Below are positions 56,249 through 64,000 of a DNA stretch of 64,000 nt, piece after piece; position 1 is the first letter of the stretch, and each line of letters opens with the position of its first letter. The DNA is from Rhizopus sp. PT2906 (taxonomy: Eukaryota; Mucoromycota; Mucoromycetes; Mucorales; Rhizopodaceae): contig JAMYHX010000144.1 of assembly GCA_025529335.1 (NCBI GenBank), positions 20,798 through 84,797 on the forward strand, written 5' to 3'. The position numbers and the translations under genes are program-made. A model generated the notes under the pieces. That model saw only the letters and a list, made by a program, of their open reading frames with translations, was not told the origin of the DNA and did no database searches.

Positions 56249-58995
56249 TTACAATTGCTTGAATGTATCAATAAACCTTTCAATCTTTACACGTAAACTA
56301 CTATCCAAGGCTTTAATCTTTCTACCAGATTTTATTTCCTTATCCACGATATAATGCGTCATCTATCATAAGAAGGCGTTCGTTTATTGTCACCATTTTT
56401 CTATAATCATTCTTACCTTTCTTGCCATGTCTTTAAATACATGCTTATCCCCTTTCCACAAACATTGTTGATCTGCCAAGCTTAGATACTTTGTAACCAC
56501 TTTACCAATTTCATTTTTTAACTCAACTTCACCAAGTCCTTCTTTTTCTTCTTCTGCTTCACTTGCTTCTGGTGTAGATGCCTTTTCTGTAGTACGATGT
56601 GATGTTGGTGAAGGAGGCAATGGTGAAGAGGATACAGATGGAAGTGATGGAGGAGGTGGAGGTGGTGGTGGTGGAGGCTGAGGAAGAAGAGAAGATTGTT
56701 CTGTAGGTATCTCCCATTGGACTTGTTGAGTAAGGGCGTTGTAATAATAATATGTTCCGTCTTCATTCATGATCAATTGCCAATTGGCGGGTAATGGCTC
56801 TTGTTGTTGCTGCTGCTGTTGTTGTTGTTGTTGTTGTGGGTAGTAATAGTTATAATAGTATTGATAATAGTAATAGTTATTATAATCATACAGATCATAT
56901 TGTTGACTATGTACAAATTGTGTATTGTTTTTTACAGGTATGTTATTTGGCTGTAATGACGGATACTGCATTAATCTTGCCAGATCTTCATATGTCACAC
57001 TCAAGGGAATATACTCATAATAGTCCTCGTCTGGATCAAATAATTCCCTTGTGGATTCAATCCTCATCCTCTTTCTAAACAGCTTATGTTTCTTTGGTTT
57101 TGTATGTTCTTCCTTTGTGTTTGCAACCGAGTGACTTTCTTTGATATCTACTATGGGTTGAACTATGGGTGATTGTTCAGTATCGCTGTGTACATGATCT
57201 GTTACTTCAGCGTGTGATCTTTTAGGAATACGATAGACACTCTTCAATTGACTCCACTTGTGCAATAAGCCGATTGACAATTGACGTATCGTATCGTTTT
57301 CGTGCTCAGTAAACTTGTCGACAATATCAAACAGCTTGCAGTCTTCAAGTCCGTTTCTGTTGGCAAGTGGCAATTGTTCCAACGCCTCCAATGTTTTACA
57401 TACAATATCGTCATCATGCTTCCATTCACTCAGCCAAAACTTGAACAGTTTGAGACCATGTAGCCTGACGATCATTTTTAGAATCTCTTTTCCATAAGAG
57501 TTATGTGGATTTGTCAGCTTGAGCCGCATCAGCAACTTGTTCACTAATCGAGGCTTTCCAACAGAATTTAGCATCTTTTTCACAAACGATTGTACCTTGT
57601 CTATGTCCTGTAATGGTTGGATCTTTTGAATATCAATCTCATCCTCATCCTCTGAAGAATAACTTGAGGTGTCTGTCGACATTCTTTCATCTATGTCGAC
57701 TGCTGGCATTGTTAATGTCGTGGTTGCGCCGATATACCCTTTACAATTGACTTCTCCACAGAAACATGGCTGAGCTACAGCGCCATAACGCTCAAATTTA
57801 TAATCAAAGGTCAACTCTTCACCGGCTTTGATATCTCTGTTTGTAAAGATGCCAATCCTCATCTTTTTTCCAATAACCCATTTCTGCGTCACACAGTTTG
57901 GACGACATGAATGATTCATAAATCTGGCCAAGCAGCCCTTCTTGGTAGCGTCAATCACTTCATCATTCTTGAGAGTCATAAAATAATAGTGCTTGAACCC
58001 TTGGGCATCGTATTCTCTTGTTCGTTTTAGAAATTCGTTTTGAGTGATGACCTCTCCAACATATTCCATAATGAATGAATTACTAATGCGTGAAGATGTC
58101 AATTATGATACAATGTGTAACTATCATTTAATACCATTTTAAGTAATCTTTACTTTGATAAATCAGTAAGTGCTCTTAGCCCATAGCCCTTCTTTTCAGT
58201 CTTTATGACATCTACTCTAGCATATTGGCCTAGTTGAAACCGCCTGTTTCTGCAAAAGATACCACAAGGACAGTCTTGAACCATGCATTCCATAAACATC
58301 ATGCGGTTAATGCAAGTAGTGTCATCACCACAGGCTTCAGAGGGATTGTCCTGATCTGGGTCATATTTACATTCACATGGCATCGATTCTTCTGCCATTG
58401 ACCTGCCTGTTGCCGAACCGATATAGATATTTTCTGAAATATTCTCATACATTTCCATGGCTTCGGCTGTGGCAGATGGTAGTTGTTTGGTATCGATCAT
58501 TTTCACTTGTTGGTCTCTATGGTAACTAGGCTTCATTTTCTGAATGCTGTTGTCATCATCCATTATATCTATATCTTCTTCTTCATCTGAAGTAAATGAC
58601 TTTTCATATTCGGCCACATAACCTTCCGATAGCCCTTCCTTTTCTCCATGTTCAAGCGTAGTAAGTTCATGCTCTTGCTCAAAATTTTCTTCTTGTTCAG
58701 AATTATAATAAGCATCATCTTGTTCCTGACTTGTGCAAGTTGAAGTAGTAGCAGCAGCACTGCTCGGGGGCCTCTTTGAACCAAATTCAAAGTGAAATTC
58801 AAACATGCTTGTCTTGACCACGATGGACTGGTGCTCTTGCTCTTTAGTATTCTGTTTCATTCTATCCCACATTTTTTGTGAAGTATTTGTAGAGGAAGTA
58901 ACTTGAACAACATTCACTTTTGAAGGATTACAAGGTGTGTCCAACACTTGAAAAGAATGGGTGTTATTAAAGGTTGAGTCGTCATTCAACGTCAT
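56249..58995 (-). CDS. SET2: Histone H3 lysine 36 methyltransferase Set2
   Basis: Methylates H3K36 during transcription elongation, riding on phosphorylated RNA polymerase II. Coding exons 58995-58154, 58082-56417 and 56362-56249 give 873 residues. The AWS domain has the Cys-rich block CECKYDPD, ACGDDTTCINR, and CMVQDCPCGIFCRNRRFQ. The SET domain shows FIMEYVGEVI, ARFMNHSCRPNC and GEELTFDY, and post-SET is CFCGEVNCKGYIG. A Tyr-rich and poly-Gln stretch precedes a WW domain (LPANWQLIMNEDGTYYYYN), followed by a Pro run. The SRI domain that binds the polymerase is at the C-terminus, ending IERFIDTFKQL. A likely 5' UTR intron (59094-59052) precedes the first in-frame ATG. Confidence 0.95.
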
Positions 58996-59094
58996 ACCTG
59001 AATCTACTACTTTAATTTTTGGGTGATCTTTAGTAATAAAAAAGGAAAAGACTGTGGAAGTCAATAACCATCATGTTGTTTAATTAATCATTAC

Positions 59095-60223
59095 CTTTAC
59101 TTTAACACACAAACAAATACAGGCACACGGACTTATACACACACACACAAACAGATAGAAAATAAAAAAAAAAAGAGAAAAAAAGAAAAAAAAAAGTAGG
59201 GCGAGAGAAAAGGTTTTTAATTTAATTCCCAAAAATCTTTATCCAATGGTTGTCCTTAATTGTCTACTTTCGAACGGAATAAGAAGGCTTACTTTATGGT
59301 CAAGACTTTCAATTTCCTTTCCTTTTTCTCTTTTTTTAATATGTATCAATATGTATAAAGGGAGACACTTTAATTTCACCCAAGACATATATACATTATG
59401 AATATTTATTTGTCATACCTTCTCTTTGTACATTTGCAGTGTTGCCATGGAAATAAATAATGATCACTTGGTGATCATGATCAGTGACATTAAAAACTAC
59501 ACAATAAAAACAAGTCACACCTGCTCAGAAATATGCAAGTTGTGCCAATATCACTTGTTCAACAGACCGTTACAGTAAAGATGTAAAGTGGTAGTAATTT
59601 GTTGCATTTTCTGAGAATGAAGGCTTATAGCTACAAATCTGAAGCAATTTCAACTATGAAGGCACAGCTAATATTCATACTGTCTATCATCTTAATTTTT
59701 CTAGTTGTGCATATTTAAAACCTATAGAAAGAGAAAAGAGTTTTTTCTTCAATATTTATTTAAAGGAACTTGTGTAACTCCAAATTATTTTTGCAAAGTA
59801 CTAGCTTTCATACTGATACTGCTTATATGTATGCAGTAAATGTATTTAACCTATCTTTCTACATCTTATGTTGATTATACGCTTACTCTGTTGCAAGTCA
59901 AACCTTTACTCTGTGCTAAGGTCAATATGCTATCTAAAAAAAAATCCTAAAGCTATATTTAGACGCGATTTGCGGTATTCTCAAAAATCAAACTGCAAAT
60001 ACTCGAAATCCCACTATGCAATTTATAAATGCTTTTTCACTAAAACACAAATATTGAAAGCTATTTGGTTTAATAACACTAAAGTTTATATGTTTGAGAA
60101 TACAAATGGTTTCACAATTTAATTATCTTATAATAAAGTAACTACAGAAATGATATTCATTATTTACTGGTTTCTTCGTGTGCTTTGCAAACGGGTTTTG
60201 CAAAGAATCAGCGTTCTTGTAGT
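59095..60223. other. Gene-poor region upstream of SET2
   Basis: SET2 promoter side, with purine-rich leader sequence (59155-59215). A perfect short inverted repeat (TGATCAC-TTG-GTGATCA) lies at 59461-59477. An 84-codon ORF at 59868-60122 is not convincing. Confidence 0.45.
59953..59969 (+). repeat. 17-bp direct repeat, copy 1
   Basis: CTATATTTAGACGCGAT, identical to the copy at 61748-61764. Confidence 0.8.
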
Positions 60224-60886
60224 TCAATAGCTGCAATTGCTTCCCTTCCTTGAGACAACCCACTCAATCCATCCTTTTGCCTTGGTATATTCGTTCTTGC
60301 TTGAACTTCGAAACAAAGCCCACTGCTGCTTCGGATTCAGCACTATTATCGCTTGAAGTGCTCGACGAAGGATTGGTATCAGTTGTCTCATCACATTTTG
60401 TTTGAGACCGATAATTTTTCCTTTGGCATCACTAATTGCTTTTGTCAATGTTGGCTGGCCAAGTGTCTCACCAAATGTTATCAGTCCATCGTGTTCGCGG
60501 ATTTGCGATTCAGTCAACTGCAATGATTCCTCCGAAGCATTCTGATCTTCTTTTGGGAAGTGGTGGTGATTAAGGGTCAATTTGTATAATTGCTTCATTA
60601 TCAGATCAGTATGATATATTTGATGGATCATGGAGCAAGCTCTTTCAGTAAAAAATAGCCCAAGGGCAACTAATGGGCGCGAGGGCGCGGTTTTGTTTCC
60701 TTTTATACTTTCTTTTGAAAATATAAGGCAATATAATGCCCAAGGTGTTGAGAAGAATGAGAAGAGGCCAGGGAAGCAGCTAGCTGTTACATGATTTTTG
60801 ATATCCACTTCCACTTTATTGATGCAGATTATCAATATCATGGGCTCAGTTTCATGCCTCCCATATGTGCTAAGGCGGTGTTTCAC
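60224..60886 (-). other. Unrecognised minus-strand ORF
   Basis: An open frame of 220 codons without an ATG at its upstream end; the second half has protein-like composition (QLTESQIREHDGLITFGETL, then MRQLIPILRRALQAIIVL). From an internal ATG at about 60633 it would give about 136 residues. No domain recognised. It lies inside a segment bounded by a 17-bp direct repeat and could be part of a mobile element. Confidence 0.3.
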
Positions 60887-61262
60887 ACTTGTCGCATAAA
60901 TTTAGTATCGATAGTGTGCCTGAATTTCAATCATGATTGGCGGAAGGTCCAATGTTGAGCACTTTGGCTCTAAAACCGCATCTGATCGACCCCTATCATT
61001 CCATCCACAATTGCCTAAATAGTAATAATCTTTCGTGGTCAGGGCTGTTGTTATAAGGTGAGAGTTTGATTAAAGTTTACGTTTAAGCAGAGATTTGGGT
61101 ATTTTAATGGCCATTAGATCTTATTAAAAGATTGATTGTTAAGTTCATAAAGGTGTAAAGATAAAAATATAAGATCAGGCACTTTTATAAAAAAGCTAAG
61201 ACTTACGAAACTACTTTTACTATTGTTATACAGCTACTAGATCGCGAGGTTAATGCCTAAAA

Positions 61263-61589
61263 ATGGGTTTGAGGTATAATAGCCAATATTCTATGATGAA
61301 AGTAAACCGTTTCCATTTCAAAAGCGACTGGTTGGATGATATTTTATTGTTACCATCAATATTAGAAAATACGAATCAAATCAAACAAATTATAGAAATA
61401 GCCATAACCAACTTACACCAAGCAGTCGATAGGAATTATGAATACATGTATACACTTATTAGAAAGTCATGTAGCAATCTGGTACTTGTTAATTGGGATA
61501 ACATCAATAATCAAAATGTCGGTGAAACGAAGACGAACAATGTGATAGACTTCCGTTTCTATTATTGTCAATTTAGTAATATTTTTTGA
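61263..61589 (+). other. Unrecognised plus-strand ORF
   Basis: A 108-codon ORF from an ATG: hydrophilic, Asn-rich, with a helical stretch (ILENTNQIKQIIEIAITNLH). No domain or splice extension recognised, and it may be chance in AT-rich DNA. Confidence 0.25.
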
Positions 61590-61747
61590 ATATTCACATT
61601 ATGCTTGCTTGAAAGATATAAGGAAAAAGGGAACATAAAACTTTATTATAATTCTATATGCAAATAAAGTGTGGCTCTAAAAGCATCTATCACATTAGAG
61701 GTTGTATTGGAAACAATTGATATCGTATTAGGAACAGCATCCGAAAA

Positions 61748-61764
61748 CTATATTTAGACGCGAT
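61748..61764 (+). repeat. 17-bp direct repeat, copy 2
   Basis: CTATATTTAGACGCGAT, identical to the copy at 59953-59969, same orientation. Confidence 0.8.
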
Positions 61765-63520
61765 CTATATGTAAAAAAGTGCAAAAAAGGAAACATAACT
61801 GAGATAAGCTCGGGCAATGAACGATACACTGTTGCTTGTAGTTTAACAAGCTTCTAATCTGAGTCAATGTGTGTCTGAAGGAAGTGAACCTAGTCTGTTG
61901 GTGAGTGATGGGAAGCAATAAGAGGCATTTTGTCAAATAGTAAAGTCATGGTTTTTATGTACAAGAGATAATTCCCCCTTGAAGACTCTGATCGCCCTAT
62001 CTCTTTGATAATCTGTCCATGAATCAGTTTCTATTTATGAAGATAGACATAGATCCTTCCTTTATCTATTTTTTCTCTTTTGCTTAGATATTCACTGCAT
62101 GCCTCTCCCATTTCTTTGTCTATTGAACAAGCAGCATTCAGTAAAGAGACAGATTCAAGTGTAAATTAATTTTTATTGAGTAAAACGAAACTTGAAAAAA
62201 AGATAAAAATAACCGTGGGACGCAGATCCTATTTTCATGAGATTCACTCTATAGTAAGAGAACAATAAAAACTATAAAAAGGGGAAGAGAGAAATCCTTT
62301 TCCTTCTTTCTTATTCTTGTTCTTGTTCTTTTTTTATGATAAATACAAAGGTAAGCTCATTCTATATGACTTACTCAGCGCAAGATATGGTTGGTTCTGT
62401 TATGGCTATCTATTATGTAGCTAGTCATCTGGTATGGTTGATCTGTTGTAGGCCATTCTTCTGTTCTACACAAGTTATAAATAGTGCTTTGGTATCATTG
62501 TTAATTTGCTATGAATGAAAGCTCGTTATGTGAGGCATCCATCGCTCGGCATCTTTTATATGTGGGTTGCATTGGCCTTGCAGCGTAAGCAAGTAACTTT
62601 ACAGTAAAAGTTGGTAATAATACCTAGGGTATCATGACCAATTTGTTATGGTGAGAGCCCCCCAATGCGAGATCAAAGGTGCGACATGCTATATATGTCG
62701 ACTTCCCTGTTCTTGCAGCGTAAGCATGTAAACCGATGACAAATTAGACATGATCCCCATTACTGTTTAACTACATCCAAGAGCTAACCTGTCTTATAGG
62801 TTCAAATGCACAGTCGCTAACTCTTTTTTGATAGGTTATTCTTTGGTTATGGCTACTTTAAAAATAAATAATAAAAGCATCTTTTTTATTCCTCATTTGT
62901 CGTATTTGTCTAGTGTAATCGTGTTTTTTTTTTATCTGAATTAAACATAGTATTTCATTAGTCGCTGTAGGCTCATTTATTGCGCCATCACAACATTATC
63001 AATAAATACTCGTAAAGTAATCGTTATTTAGTTAGGAGCTCTTCCATATATGATCCATCATATGTGAGCTTACTCTTAGACCGCCGTTACGATGCTTGAT
63101 CAAATGTCTGTGCTCTACTTTCAGGTTAGCGGTTCCTTATTAAACACATATTGTCAGTTCATGTACTGCCTCATTAACAAAGCACCTAGAACATATATCG
63201 AACCAATAGTTTAATAGTACGTATGGCTCTTCCTAGCTACTCCCACTGTATCTGGATGCTTATTAGTGCGCTTACCGTATCCAGTTATCGCTATTGATCG
63301 TAGATTACTGACTTTTGTCTCATACTTTTGTATCAGGAAAAACATCATTCATAGTGTCATTCAATACTGAACAGACTACAGTTGTTATAGTTTTGACATT
63401 CTGTGTAGTGTTATAAGCAATATCTTTTATAGATATCCGTGGGCTAAGAAAATAAAACAGAATAAATAGTTGTTATCGAGGCTAGCGTGGTACACTGTAT
63501 ACTCTTTAACAAAGCAGGGA

Positions 63521-63544
63521 ATATATATATATATATATATATAT
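63521..63544 (+). repeat. (AT)n microsatellite
   Basis: Uninterrupted AT run of about 24 bp. Confidence 0.9.
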
Positions 63545-64000
63545 ACTACTTGAACATTCATATTTTTTTCACTGTTAGAAAACCCTTCCTTATTACAAAA
63601 AATCACATATTTGATAATGGCTCTCATTCATGATACACAAGTATCCATGACAATAAGAGATTATATAAAGTATGTTACGTACCTTAGCAATCCATCCTAT
63701 TTTGAGCGCCATTTGAAATAGTTTATGCAGACTTGGAAGATCCATTGCTTTGCTATAAAAATGAACGTATAATCATTAAATCTATCATAATCACGATTGT
63801 CTCTAATGCTAATCTGCATTTCACAAGAAGAATGGAAAAAGGAAAAGGATATAATAACAAGGAATAGAGGATAAGCATTTCGCCTTTTACCCTTTTTTCA
63901 TGTGCACTAAAAATAAAACATTTTACACTCTTATGCTTTCCTAAGCCAATTATATTCATGTTTGATAAACAGGTTTAATACATGATGATTACAAGGGTCA

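Larger units (their letters stand above)
61590..64000. other. AT-rich gene-poor end of window
   Basis: No gene supported. Contains copy 2 of the 17-bp repeat, a 15-bp repeat pair, and a TA run. Small ORFs (for example 62336-62518) look random. Confidence 0.5.

Noticed and set aside
1..64000. CRISPR arrays, bacterial operons, integrase or phage attachment sites
   Set aside because: None seen; gene structure is eukaryotic throughout.

Overview
This window is nuclear DNA from a fungus. Genes are compact and AT-rich, introns are mostly 45-70 nt with GTAAGT-type donors and CTAAC-like branch points, and the gene set is fungal (Pom152, a desaturase-cytochrome b5 fusion like yeast Ole1, external NADH dehydrogenase, a Kin4-like kinase, a Medusa-type regulator, Ish1/Msc1). 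Intron density, a TALE homeobox gene and DIRS and Fanzor-like relics fit an early-diverging lineage, most likely Mucorales (Mucoromycota). That placement is inferred, not shown by a marker gene.

Layout. 1-4.1 kb: 3'-truncated POM152 and a small orphan gene on the minus strand. 4.4-8.3 kb: decayed mobile DNA, namely a Fanzor-like relic (minus) and a broken Mutator-like element (plus) with a GCM/FLYWCH-like zinc domain and a USP-like peptidase domain. 8.6-27.3 kb: a TMEM14 protein, SDH4, DTWD1, a TALE homeodomain protein, an orphan gene with a probable frameshift, a HAD nucleotidase, a Kin4-like kinase, an Ish1/Msc1 protein, OLE1, NDE and PEX19. 27.7-30.8 kb: a broken DIRS-type retroelement. 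31.6-35 kb: two orphan genes and a second Fanzor-like relic. 35.9-37.7 kb: RPL7, with a box C/D snoRNA in its second intron, then a complete U1 snRNA gene. 39-50 kb: a secreted orphan, a Medusa-like regulator, PCF11, VPS60 and RPL14. 50-59 kb: three same-strand genes (SMG6/EST1-like, USP15-like deubiquitinase, SET2). 59-64 kb: gene-poor, with two doubtful ORFs lying between a 17-bp exact repeat.

Functional themes. Most genes are unlinked housekeeping functions: respiration (SDH4, NDE), RNA polymerase II transcription and RNA processing (PCF11, SET2, U1, SMG6-like), translation (RPL7, RPL14, intronic snoRNA, DTWD1), membrane traffic and organelles (VPS60, PEX19, POM152). Most striking are the intronic C/D snoRNA whose 13-nt guide matches the large-subunit rRNA site served by yeast snR39/snR39b/snR59, three GC-AG introns sharing GCAAGT, and two copies of one degraded TnpB/Fanzor-like family. 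Exon boundaries were placed by hand from reading frame and splice motifs; every annotated spliced gene closes in frame.
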